Below, piece by piece: positions 16,098 to 24,025 of a stretch of DNA of 30,874 nucleotides. Position 1 is the first letter of the stretch; each line of letters starts with the position of its first letter. The DNA comes from Saprospiraceae bacterium UBA2365 (GTDB lineage: Bacteria; Bacteroidota; Bacteroidia; Chitinophagales; Saprospiraceae): assembly GCA_002344345.1 (NCBI GenBank), contig DDTL01000064.1:1-30874 (forward strand), given 5' to 3'. Under the pieces are notes generated by a model. That model had not been told where the DNA came from. It did no database searches and worked only from the letters and a program-made list of their open reading frames with translations. Position numbers and translations under genes: made by a program.

Positions 16098-16416
16098 TGT
16101 ATGTATTTGATTTTTTTATCGATTCTAAGAATTTTAATCGGGGATGTAAAACTTCAAAAATCATTTCTTCCCTTACATACAAAAATACGACTTCAGCTAT
16201 TGAAAATCAAGAGTTAACTTACTTAGACAATACTTTTGAATAGATGTTATTTTGATTGAATAATACAAATAAAACCAGTCGTCCAGATAATCATTTGAGG
16301 GATGTTCCAAAATAAAAAATGATCTTGATTTTGTTATCAATACAAATTTCAGAACTTGCAGTTATGTATTATTTGAAGTAATTTTATTTCCTGTAAATTA
16401 AATCTAAAAGGATTTT
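16098..16416. other. Divergent intergenic region between two exported-protein genes
   Basis: A 319-bp AT-rich region containing a leftward promoter with both boxes (16180-16210) and a rightward TACTTTTG -7 candidate at 16231-16238 without a matching TTG. No gene or repeat was found. Confidence 0.55.
16180..16210 (-). promoter_or_regulatory. Predicted promoter of the exported protein gene at 15435-16097
   Basis: On the minus strand: TTG (16208-16210), a 20-nt spacer, then TATTTTTG (16180-16187), a perfect TAnnTTTG -7 box. It lies 82 nt upstream of the ATG at 16097, giving a leader of roughly 75 nt. Confidence 0.55.
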
Positions 16417-16446
16417 ATGATTTTCAGCTTAATAAAATCTGTAATT

Positions 16447-17358
16447 ATGGTACGCCGTTTTTTAGTTTTAACTTTAATCCTGATTTTTTGCCAAAATTTA
16501 ATAAGCCAGAATTCATTGCCAACGGCAGATACTGTCACATTGAATAAATCCAGGCTTGCCACGGTTATTGGTTCAACCTCTGCTTTTTACATTGGTGGCA
16601 TGTCATATCTGGAGTATATTTGGTATACAGATGTGCCCAGAGTTCCTTTTCATTTCTACAACGATCTGAAAGCATATAATCAACTGGATAAATTCGGTCA
16701 CATGTTCGGTTCCTATCTGGAAAGTTATATCTGTTTTCATGCCTACCGATGGGCAGGCGTACCGCGCAATAAAGCCATCTGGTATGGCGGACTGATGGGC
16801 TTTTTCATGCAGTTACCCATTGAGATCTGGGATGGACTCTACCAGGGTTGGGGTTTTTCCCTGGGGGATGTAGCCGCAAATACATTGGGATCAGCATTGG
16901 TAATCGGACAGGAACTGGCATTTCATGAACAAATAGTCAAATATAAATTCTCATTCAGTAGATCTCCCTATGCTCCTTTAGCCAATGGATACCTGGGTGA
17001 TGGTTTCAGCGAACTGGTACTGGACTACAACGGTCATACTTATTGGCTTAGTATGGGGCTCAACCGGATCGTGCCCGTTAAAACCATTCCGGATTGGGTG
17101 AACTTGTCCGTCGGTTATGGTATCGGTGGAGTGATCGGGTCTTTTTACAATAAAACCTATTATAATGGCCAATCCATTCCTGAGTTTGAGCGGCATCGCA
17201 GGTTTTTACTCTCACTGGATATTGACTTTACCAAAATTCCTGTAAAAAACAAAACCCTTAAAGCCTTATTCAACAGCATGTTCATGATCAAGTTGCCTTT
17301 TCCTGCGATTGAGTTCAATACTTTGGGTCAGCAAAAATTCCATCCTTTGTATTACTGA
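16447..17358 (+). CDS. Exported DUF2279-like protein
   Basis: About 303 residues with a signal peptide (MVRRFLVLTLILIFCQNLIS). The central block, roughly 80-150, has DKFGHMFGSYLES, then MQLPIEIWDGLYQGWGFSLG and DVAANTLGS. This matches the DUF2279/YfiM-like pattern of a conserved K/D..H, an acidic xxDG and a GD..aNtlG motif in a membrane-associated segment. The function of that family is not known. The rest (VNLSVGYGIGGVIGSFYNK, FLLSLDIDFTKIP) looks like barrel strands, suggesting an outer-membrane or periplasmic location. I chose the ATG at 16447 because it gives a standard signal peptide. An in-frame ATG at 16417 adds ten residues and has AAAGGA upstream, so it cannot be excluded. Confidence 0.7.
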   Translation: MVRRFLVLTLILIFCQNLISQNSLPTADTVTLNKSRLATVIGSTSAFYIGGMSYLEYIWYTDVPRVPFHFYNDLKAYNQLDKFGHMFGSYLESYICFHAYRWAGVPRNKAIWYGGLMGFFMQLPIEIWDGLYQGWGFSLGDVAANTLGSALVIGQELAFHEQIVKYKFSFSRSPYAPLANGYLGDGFSELVLDYNGHTYWLSMGLNRIVPVKTIPDWVNLSVGYGIGGVIGSFYNKTYYNGQSIPEFERHRRFLLSLDIDFTKIPVKNKTLKALFNSMFMIKLPFPAIEFNTLGQQKFHPLYY

Positions 17359-17470
17359 TCCGGGCCAGCTGCCGAAAGCCTCATGGTGTTTCCGAACATG
17401 AATATCCCCAGTATCCACTTAATCGCGGAATTCTTTGACCCGGAATACCGGTAAAAATGGAATTATTAAC

Positions 17471-17478
17471 TACTTTTG
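17471..17478 (+). promoter_or_regulatory. Predicted -7 box of the lipid kinase - galK operon
   Basis: TACTTTTG, a perfect TAnnTTTG match, ends 31 nt upstream of the kinase ATG at 17510. No TTG is found at the expected ~20-nt upstream distance. Confidence 0.45.
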
Positions 17479-17509
17479 AACGTTTTAAACAGCGGTCATT
17501 TAAGTAAAA

Positions 17510-18400
17510 ATGAATCAAATCAATCCTTCGGAAATACTTTTTATCCTGAACCCGCATTCAGGTAAAAAGAACATTGACATCATCAGGAAAAACATCATGA
17601 AAGTTGACCCGAACCTAAACTTACTGATCTCGGAAAGCAAGGATGAAATGAGGAAAAAATTTGATCAACAGCTTGACAATCATAAAGTTTTTGTTGTGGT
17701 TGGCGGTGATGGAACTGTCAATGAAGTAGCCAAATACCTGATCAACAAATCAGACAAATACCTATCCGTCTATCCCAATGGATCGGGTAACGGATTCGCA
17801 AACGAACTCGGATTCAAAAAGGATCTGAAATCCCTTCTGCGTGACATCTTGAAGGGAGAAACCATCGATCTGGATGTGATAGAAGTGAATGATTCGCTCT
17901 GTATCAATATGGCAGGTGTTGGCATGGACAGTCACGTCGCGCACGCATTCAGCAAATCCAAAAAAAGGGGATTTATACAATATTCCATCCTTTCAGCTAA
18001 AACTGCATTGAATTTTAAGCCATTCAATGCAACCATCCGCGTGAATAATACCAACCTGGAAGGAAAATACCGTATGATATCGGTCGCCAATACCCGGCAA
18101 TTCGGAAATCATGCGGTTGTTGCACCCATGGCTAAACCCAATGACGGTATATTTGAACTGGTACTGGTCAAACCATTCCCATTTTACCTATACCCGAAGA
18201 TCACTGCATTGATGTTCCTCGGGAAAAAGCAAAAGTCCAGGTACATCGAATATATTCAAACCAAAGAACCGGTCATTATACAGGCAGATTATAATGATTA
18301 TCACCTGGACGGGGAACCTGTCAGTTTCGATGGTGATGTACTTCTCACCATGAAACACGCCAGGGTAAAAGTGATCAGAACTTCTTATAACCACATTTAA
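17510..18400 (+). CDS. Diacylglycerol/lipid kinase family protein (YegS/BmrU type)
   Basis: A 296-residue soluble kinase of the DAGK catalytic family, which phosphorylates diacylglycerol or related lipids at the inner face of the cytoplasmic membrane. Motifs: FILNPHSGKKN near the N-terminus (11-21), the nucleotide-binding GGDGT at 65-69 followed by VNEV, and PNGSGNGFANELG (about 89-101). A C-terminal YHLDGEPV matches the conserved DGE segment. Length and order are normal for the family. It starts at an ATG behind a TACTTTTG box. galK begins 30 nt after its stop on the same strand, so the two are probably cotranscribed. The exact lipid substrate cannot be read from sequence. Confidence 0.92.
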   Translation: MNQINPSEILFILNPHSGKKNIDIIRKNIMKVDPNLNLLISESKDEMRKKFDQQLDNHKVFVVVGGDGTVNEVAKYLINKSDKYLSVYPNGSGNGFANELGFKKDLKSLLRDILKGETIDLDVIEVNDSLCINMAGVGMDSHVAHAFSKSKKRGFIQYSILSAKTALNFKPFNATIRVNNTNLEGKYRMISVANTRQFGNHAVVAPMAKPNDGIFELVLVKPFPFYLYPKITALMFLGKKQKSRYIEYIQTKEPVIIQADYNDYHLDGEPVSFDGDVLLTMKHARVKVIRTSYNHI

Positions 18401-18430
18401 CGTCATTATTAAAATCAAAAAGCTGCACCA

Positions 18431-19579
18431 ATGATCATTGAACGCGTAAAAACTGATTTTTCTCAGAAATTCGGGGATCATTTCCGGCTTTTTGCTGCCC
18501 CTGGCCGGTTGAACATTATTGGTGAACATACGGATTACAACAACGGCTTTGTTCTTCCCGCAGCCATAGATAAAAAGGTTTATCTGGCCATCCGTCCTAC
18601 TGGGGATCATATGGCAACCATTTACGCTATTGATCTTAATGAGACCGTCTCTTTTGATGTCAACAAACATCAGGATCAGCTTCCCCAGTGGGCAAAATAC
18701 CCCTTTGGGGTGATCAAGGAAATGCAGAAAGCCCGGCTCGAACCGCAGGGTTTTACAGCAGTGTTCAGCGGGGATATTCCCGCCGGTGCCGGCCTGTCTT
18801 CATCGGCAGCACTGGAAAGTGTTTTTGCTGTGGCCATAAATACCATATTTGGCCTGGGTGTGGACAAACTTAAAATGGCACACATCTGTCAGATGGCTGA
18901 ACACCATTATGCAGGCGTCAAATGCGGCATAATGGATCAGTTTGCTTCCATTTTCGGCAAAAAAGACCACGCTATACGCCTGGATTGCCAGACACTTGAG
19001 TTTGAATACTTCCCCATCAATACGGGTGATCACAGCTTATTCCTTGCAGACACAAGGGTAAAACACAGCCTGGCATCCTCTGAATACAATATCAGAAGAA
19101 TGGAATGTGAAAAAGGTATTCAACTCATCAGCAATCACTTACCGCATGCCCGCTCCCTGCGTGACCTAAGTCCTGAGAAAATTAAACCCTTTAAAACTGA
19201 ATTGGGATCTCCGGTTTTTGAACGATGCGAATATGTAACAGAAGAAAATGACCGTGTTCTAAAAAGTTGTGAAGCCATGGAAAAGGGAGATTTTCGAAAA
19301 CTGGGTGAAATGATGTTCGGATCACATGAAGGGCTGAGCTTGAAGTATAATGTAAGCTGCCCTGAACTGGATCTTTTGGTAAAAACAGCAAAAAGTTTGC
19401 CTGGTGTACTGGGATCCAGAATGATGGGGGGCGGATTCGGTGGTTGCACCATCAATCTGGTGGAAAATTCCGCAATGGAAGATGTTAAAACTGCCCTCGA
19501 TCACTCATACCTTAAACAATTTGGCAAATCTCCGGTATTCTACAACGTCTGCATTAGTGACGGTGCGGGAGAAATATAG
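18431..19579 (+). CDS. galK: Galactokinase
   Basis: A 382-residue GHMP-family kinase that converts galactose and ATP to galactose 1-phosphate, the first committed step of the Leloir pathway. Motif 1 is APGRLNIIGEHTDYNNG (23-39), the galactokinase signature including R26. The ATP-binding motif 2 is PAGAGLSSSAA (117-127). The catalytic Asp is D169 in CGIMDQFASIFG, and motif 3 is GGGFGGC (333-339). All key residues are present. It follows the lipid kinase by 30 nt. No galT, galE or mutarotase is in the window, so it is separated from the rest of the pathway. Its TAG stop lies inside the first bases of a family A repeat (ATAGTG). Confidence 0.96.
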   Translation: MIIERVKTDFSQKFGDHFRLFAAPGRLNIIGEHTDYNNGFVLPAAIDKKVYLAIRPTGDHMATIYAIDLNETVSFDVNKHQDQLPQWAKYPFGVIKEMQKARLEPQGFTAVFSGDIPAGAGLSSSAALESVFAVAINTIFGLGVDKLKMAHICQMAEHHYAGVKCGIMDQFASIFGKKDHAIRLDCQTLEFEYFPINTGDHSLFLADTRVKHSLASSEYNIRRMECEKGIQLISNHLPHARSLRDLSPEKIKPFKTELGSPVFERCEYVTEENDRVLKSCEAMEKGDFRKLGEMMFGSHEGLSLKYNVSCPELDLLVKTAKSLPGVLGSRMMGGGFGGCTINLVENSAMEDVKTALDHSYLKQFGKSPVFYNVCISDGAGEI

Positions 19580-20131
19580 TGCCTTAAAAATTGAATTCGT
19601 GTGTTATTTGGCAGAACTTTAAGGAATTTTGATCTTAGGAATAAAGCCACACAGAATATTTTCCCCGTAGGATGTAAATCCAACGGTGTCGAACCCTTTA
19701 GCGAAGCGGATCGGGGTTCTTAAATCAAATTCCTCATTGGTTCTGTCGTATCCAGGTTAGGTTGACAGTGTTAAATCCCTTTTTCTACAATTCAAAATGG
19801 TCACCAAAGTATTCACCTGACATACTAATGCGTACAACCAATCTGATATGACGGACACCCCATCTATCATGGCCTACACCGATCTGTCATGGCGGGCCTG
19901 ATCCGCCATCCCGTACACCAGCGACCTGTCATGGAGGATTCATTCATTACTCCTTATAAGGAATTCTTCAATGCACGGGATTCCGGGTCAAGCCCGGAAT
20001 GACAATATCGAGTTTAGGCGCTTACGAGCCAATACTAACCAACATGTTGTTCATTTCAGCTGTTGGATATTCCATTTTTTTGTTCCAACATCCCGGAAAG
20101 CGGCTTTTTTTGGGGGTAAGCCCCAAAAAAC
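19576..20131 (+). repeat. Tandem unit U1 (family A copy A2 plus spacer)
   Basis: A 556-bp unit. The first part, 19576-19761, is family A (GGCAGAACTTTAAGGAATTT ... GGTTCTTAAATCAAATTCC ... CCAGGTTAGG) with one core module. The spacer 19762-20131 carries hairpins ATGGCGG/CCGCCAT (19889-19909), TTCCGGG/CCCGGAA (19981-19999) and TTTTTTGGGG/CCCCAAAAAA (20106-20130). It is nearly identical to U2. Confidence 0.8.
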
Positions 20132-20718
20132 ATAGTGTCTGAATAATTGAATTCGTGTGTTATTTGGCAGAACTTTAAGGAATTTTGATCTTAGGAATAA
20201 AGCCACACAGAATATTTACCCCGTAAGATATATATCCTACGGGGTTGAACCCCGTAGGATGTAAATCCAACGGTGTCGAACCCCGTAGCGAAGCGGATCG
20301 GGGTTCTTAAATCAAATTCCTCATTGGTTCTGTACTATCCAGGTTAGGTTGACAGTGTTAAATCCCTTTTTCTACAATTCAAAATGGTCACCAAAGTATT
20401 CACCTGACATACTAATGCGTACAACCAATCTGATATGACGGACACCCCATCTATCATGGCCTACACCGATCTGTCATGGCGGGCCTGATCCGCTATCCCG
20501 TACACCAACGACCTGTCATGGAGGATTCATTCATTACTCCTTATAAGGAATTCTTCAATGCACGGGATTCCGGGTCAAGCCCGGAATGACAATATCGAGT
20601 TTAGGCGCTTACGAGCAAATACTAACCAACATGTTGTTCATTTCAGCTGTTGGATATTCCATTTTTTTGTTCAAACATCCCGGAAAGCGGCTTTTTTTGG
20701 GGGTAAGCCCCAAAAAAC
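20132..20718 (+). repeat. Tandem unit U2 (family A copy A3 plus spacer)
   Basis: A 587-bp near-identical copy of U1, longer because its core has an extra module of about 31 bp (hairpin CCCCGTA/TACGGGG at 20219-20244, overlapping an alternative GGGGTT/AACCCC stem). The family A part is 20132-20348. Among a few substitutions, one breaks the ATGGCGG/CCGCCAT hairpin present in U1. The TTTTTTGGGG/CCCCAAAAAA hairpin is at 20693-20717. Confidence 0.8.
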
Positions 20719-20930
20719 ATAGTGTCTGAATAATTGAATTCGTGTGTTATTTGGCAGAACTTTAAAGAATTTTGATCTCAGAAATAGTGCCACGCAGAAT
20801 ATTTTCCCCATAGGATATATATCCAACGGTGTTGAACCCCGTAGGATGTAAATCCAACGGTGTCGAACCCCGTAGCGAAGCGGATCGGGGTTCTTAAATC
20901 CTTTTCCTCTTTGGTTCTGGCTCGTCAAGC
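20719..20930 (+). repeat. Partial tandem unit U3 (family A copy A4, no spacer)
   Basis: Starts like U2 (ATAGTGTCTGAATAATTG) and runs through the family A arms and a two-module core to GGTTCTGGCTCGTCAAGC, where similarity ends. The right end is closer to copy A1 (GGTTCTGGCTCGTC) than to A2 or A3. The spacer part is absent. Confidence 0.75.
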
Positions 20931-21190
20931 ATAGTATTATTGATTAAACCGATTCACGGTGTACTTTGCAGTCACAAAAACCCTTATTTTTCATATCTGA
21001 ACCAAAATTGTCTTGGAAAAAACTTGCAAAGTTTTTTGAAAGAATAGCGCTATTTTATTTTCTAAAACACTGTTTATAAAGAGATTACAAACATTTTTTA
21101 ATGTTTTCCCGTAAAAGCCCCAATATTTTGTTGGTTATTCAAAAGAAATTATTTATTTTTATCTCTTGAAATTACCAAAATGTACCCTAT
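20931..21190. other. Upstream region of the DUF2851 gene with two palindromes
   Basis: AT-rich, no gene. It holds a 9-bp-arm inverted repeat AAAAAACTT-GCA-AAGTTTTTT (21017-21037) and, 5 bp later, the perfect 12-bp palindrome AATAGCGCTATT (21043-21054). The first could end transcripts rightward (stem followed by its own T-run); either could be an operator. No perfect TAnnTTTG box was seen. Confidence 0.5.
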
Positions 21191-22486
21191 ATGATCAGAG
21201 AAGATTTTTTACATTACATCTGGAAGTTGAAGAAATTTGACTTTCTGAACCTTTTGACGTCTGAAGGACAAACTATTCAAATTCTTGATACCGGTTTTCA
21301 TAATACGCATGCAGGACCAGATTTTTTGCAGGCACACATTATTATCGGAGACATACTTTGGGTCGGATCAGTTGAGATCCATGTTAAATCGTCAGACTGG
21401 TACAAACACCATCACCAGGACGATTCGGCCTATAACAATGTGATCCTGCATGTAGTCCTTGAGGATGATATGGTGATCATAGATAGCTTTGGTCTTAAGA
21501 TTCCCTGCCTGGAGCTGAAAAAAAAGATCTTTGCCGGCGACGTACGCAACTACCATCTGTTACAGCATGAAAATCTTTGGATTCCCTGCGCTCCTCAAAC
21601 TGACGACATCCCTCAAATAATTGTTTATCAAGCTATAGAGAAAGCAACTCTTAACAGGATCATCCGCAAATCAGAACATATAATCTTCTTGCTCAACAGA
21701 TACGACGACAACTGGGAACAGGTTTTTCTCATTTTGCTTTTCCGTTATTTCGGCACCAATGTGAATAACGATGCTTTTGAAATGCTCGCCAAATCCTTTG
21801 ATCCTTTGATCATCCTGAGAGAAAAGGATCGGCCTCAATTCATCGAAGCATTACTCTTTGGTCAGTCTGGCTTATTAAATGAAAACTTCAGGGATGAATA
21901 CCCGGTAAACCTCCTCAAAAACCATCGGTTCCTTCAGAAAAAATATGGGTTGAAGCCCATTCCTGTGGCTGCCTGGAAACTGTTGAGGCTGCGTCCTGAT
22001 AATTTCCCAACCATCAGAATCGCTCAACTGGCTGCGGTATTATCTACGGAAGTGAGTTTTTTCAGTAAAATAATTCATGCCAATCATCCCGAGGACGTGT
22101 TCACACTTTTCTTGGCCAAGCCAGCAGATTATTGGATAAATCACTACCTTTTCGAAAGAAAAAGCAAACCTAAAATAAAAATAACCGGTAAAGAATTCAT
22201 CCAAATCCTCATCATCAATGTCATCGTTCCGCTAAAATATGTCTATGGAGAAAAAACGGATAGCCTTCCAATGAAACAATCTGCTATTCAACTCCTTGAA
22301 CAAATCAGGGCAGAAAACAATCAAATCATAAAAAACTGGAAAATCCTGAAAATCCGGGCCAAAAATGCATTTGAAAGTCAGGGTCTTATTGAACTGAAGA
22401 ATAACTATTGTTCAAGAAAAAAATGTCTGGAATGTCCCATTGGTCACCACTTGATGAAACGACCCGTCAAGACTATTCAGGTGTAA
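21191..22486 (+). CDS. DUF2851 family protein
   Basis: A 431-residue soluble protein of a family found mainly in Bacteroidota, of unknown function. The N-terminal third is the conserved part: MIREDFLHYIWKLKKFD, then AGPDF (41-45), GSVEIHVKSSDW (59-70) and HHHQDDSAYNNVILHVV (73-89). The Asp, Glu, His and Asp spacing between beta-strand-like segments resembles a nuclease-type active site, but this is inference only. The C-terminus has a cysteine cluster C407-x4-C412-x2-C415 (CSRKKCLECPIG) that may bind metal. Length and termini look complete. It starts at an ATG downstream of two palindromes and stands alone. A family A repeat begins 1 nt after its stop. Confidence 0.85.
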   Translation: MIREDFLHYIWKLKKFDFLNLLTSEGQTIQILDTGFHNTHAGPDFLQAHIIIGDILWVGSVEIHVKSSDWYKHHHQDDSAYNNVILHVVLEDDMVIIDSFGLKIPCLELKKKIFAGDVRNYHLLQHENLWIPCAPQTDDIPQIIVYQAIEKATLNRIIRKSEHIIFLLNRYDDNWEQVFLILLFRYFGTNVNNDAFEMLAKSFDPLIILREKDRPQFIEALLFGQSGLLNENFRDEYPVNLLKNHRFLQKKYGLKPIPVAAWKLLRLRPDNFPTIRIAQLAAVLSTEVSFFSKIIHANHPEDVFTLFLAKPADYWINHYLFERKSKPKIKITGKEFIQILIINVIVPLKYVYGEKTDSLPMKQSAIQLLEQIRAENNQIIKNWKILKIRAKNAFESQGLIELKNNYCSRKKCLECPIGHHLMKRPVKTIQV

Positions 22487-22487
22487 T

Positions 22488-22655
22488 CCTAACCTGGCCG
22501 GGCCAGAACCAAAGAGGAAAATCATCTAAGATTCCATACGGTGAGGCCTCTACATGGCAAATTTTCTGTTTGGCATTATTTCTAAGATCAAATTTCCTTA
22601 ATGTTTTGCCAATAAATAAACGAATTAAATTTTTAAGTTACTATCTGGACAGAAC
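22488..22655 (-). repeat. Dispersed repeat family A, copy A5, inverted
   Basis: On the minus strand: TAGTAACTTAAAAATTTAAT, then GGCAAAACATTAAGG, TTTGATCTTAGAAATAATGC, a short divergent core (GCCATGTAGAGGCCTCACCG), GATTTTCCTCTTTGGTTCTG and CCAGGTTAGG. Its right end lies against the stop codon of the DUF2851 gene. It is the most diverged copy, with the shortest core. Confidence 0.7.
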
Positions 22656-22661
22656 CCAATT

Positions 22662-22698
22662 TGATCCACCTGTGTTGAACTTCAACAATTGTGGATCA
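22662..22698. terminator. Inverted repeat between convergent genes, possible terminator
   Basis: Outer arms TGATCCAC (22662-22669) and GTGGATCA (22691-22698) plus inner arms GTTGAA (22674-22679) and TTCAAC (22681-22686). It lies between the converging DUF2851 and HTH-regulator genes, 29 bp past the regulator stop. No T-run follows on either strand, so terminator function is unproven. Confidence 0.4.
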
Positions 22699-22726
22699 TA
22701 CCTATCCCCGTGATATCGGAATAGAC

Positions 22727-23743
22727 TCAGACTTCCAGTCGAATGATACTTTTTATCTGCGACCTGGTGTATTCTATCTGTTTGTGTATTTGAGAAAAGA
22801 AGGCTCTTCTGTTTTTATCAGCCGCCTGCGAGATGGGTAATGCTATTTTTTTAATGGTTTCAAACCAGTCCACTGTATATTTTAAAATGTTTTCTTCATC
22901 CGTAATGATGTAATTTGGATTGTCATAGGCGAAATAGATCTGATTGAAATCAGGGGCTTTAAGCAAAAGTATATTATTGGTATGTGCGATTTCATTGTGG
23001 AACATCTCAAATTTTGCAGTTGCCGAAGCGGGATCCTGTCCGATCAGAAACTTTTGTCCTACCTCTGCCATCCGGCTGATATGATTAATGACCTGATCCA
23101 GTTTATCACACAAAACCAATGCTTCTTCCGGGTATTTGAAAAATCCTGCCTGGAGCAAATACTTGATCTGATTCAATGTGTTGAGTAAAACGCCACTGTT
23201 CCATATCTCCACATTGGGTATTTTGTAATATCCTTTCTGGATGAGAAGAATATCCGGTTCGATCAATGGCCATTCATTGAATTCATCCAATGAAAATTTT
23301 GCAGCTTTATAAGATGAAATGTTCCATACCGTTTGCGCAAAAGTGAAAAATTTAAAATGCGTGAGGTCTTTATCATGAAAATAGAAAAAGAACGGAAACT
23401 CATTGATTGCATAATGCACGGTAAGACCCGGTATATCCCTGGCTTTGAGTACAAAATCCTTCAACGGGCCCACATAATCGAAAAAATTCTTAATCTCCTG
23501 GTTTTTATAAGGAAACCGGAAACCGACCTTTTCCTTTTCCGTAAATACAATTTCATCATAACTGAGATCAAACTCTCTCATTAAAATAGCCAATTCGTCT
23601 AATGTCAATAGCGATTCACCCCTTAATCTTTTGTAACAAGATGATTTGCTCAGGTTCAATGCAAGCATGATTTGCTCCACCAGATCTTTTGGATCCGATA
23701 GCCTGGTTTTGATTTTATCGAAAACAATGTGCTGGTATTTCAT
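22727..23743 (-). CDS. HTH-domain transcriptional regulator (Bacteroidota type)
   Basis: A 338-residue protein with an N-terminal helix-turn-helix of XRE-like type at about 21-65 (QIMLALNLSKSSCYKRLRGE followed by LLTLDELAILMREFDLSYDE). The remaining ~270 residues are a mostly helical region I do not recognise (FPYKNQEIKNFFDYVGPLKD, ARDIPGLTVHYAINEFPFFF). This layout occurs in uncharacterised Bacteroidota regulators. No signal peptide or membrane segment is present, so it is cytoplasmic. It starts at an ATG with no Shine-Dalgarno. An 8-bp-arm palindrome lies about 130 nt upstream and could be its operator. The regulated genes are unknown; it converges with DUF2851. Confidence 0.75.
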   Translation of the reverse strand: MKYQHIVFDKIKTRLSDPKDLVEQIMLALNLSKSSCYKRLRGESLLTLDELAILMREFDLSYDEIVFTEKEKVGFRFPYKNQEIKNFFDYVGPLKDFVLKARDIPGLTVHYAINEFPFFFYFHDKDLTHFKFFTFAQTVWNISSYKAAKFSLDEFNEWPLIEPDILLIQKGYYKIPNVEIWNSGVLLNTLNQIKYLLQAGFFKYPEEALVLCDKLDQVINHISRMAEVGQKFLIGQDPASATAKFEMFHNEIAHTNNILLLKAPDFNQIYFAYDNPNYIITDEENILKYTVDWFETIKKIALPISQAADKNRRAFFSQIHKQIEYTRSQIKSIIRLEV

Positions 23744-23874
23744 TAGATTTCATTTGATTTTAAAAATTGTCTGCCTGCTTCAACTAAGTGCCAGACAATC
23801 CATTCCTTTTTTCTTCATTCGGGCTTTGGGGTGTAATATAGATTGAATATTCCGGTCATGGATGAAAACACACC

Positions 23875-23895
23875 ACAAATATGAACAATATTTGT
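23875..23895. promoter_or_regulatory. Palindrome upstream of the HTH regulator, possible operator
   Basis: ACAAATAT (23875-23882), GAACA spacer, ATATTTGT (23888-23895): perfect 8-bp arms about 130 nt upstream of the regulator start. The size and symmetry fit a dimeric HTH site; AT-rich chance palindromes are also possible. Confidence 0.3.
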
Positions 23896-24025
23896 AATAT
23901 TTCAACAAAAAGTACATCAAAATTGAAGAAACACTGAATTGATTTGGAGAAATCAGTAATCGTGAAGCACTTTTTTGCTTCTTTAAAAATCTCTAAGGGT
24001 GAATTGAATGTTTTTCTGTTTCATA

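Noticed and set aside
20106..20130. TTTTTTGGGG/CCCCAAAAAA hairpin as an intrinsic terminator
   Set aside because: The T-run is part of the stem's 5' arm on both strands instead of following it, and it is repeated in U2 as part of the element.
20840..20900. tRNA T-arm-like sequence (GGGGTTCGACACC on the minus strand) in the family A core
   Set aside because: No acceptor stem, D-arm or anticodon arm is present around it; it is a core hairpin module.
20671..20928. 85-codon leftward frame in unit U3, with similar peptides (ALFLRS...) readable at 14859-15092 and 22408-22713
   Set aside because: The similarity reflects shared family A DNA; differences between copies show no bias to third codon positions, and frames are not kept at their ends.
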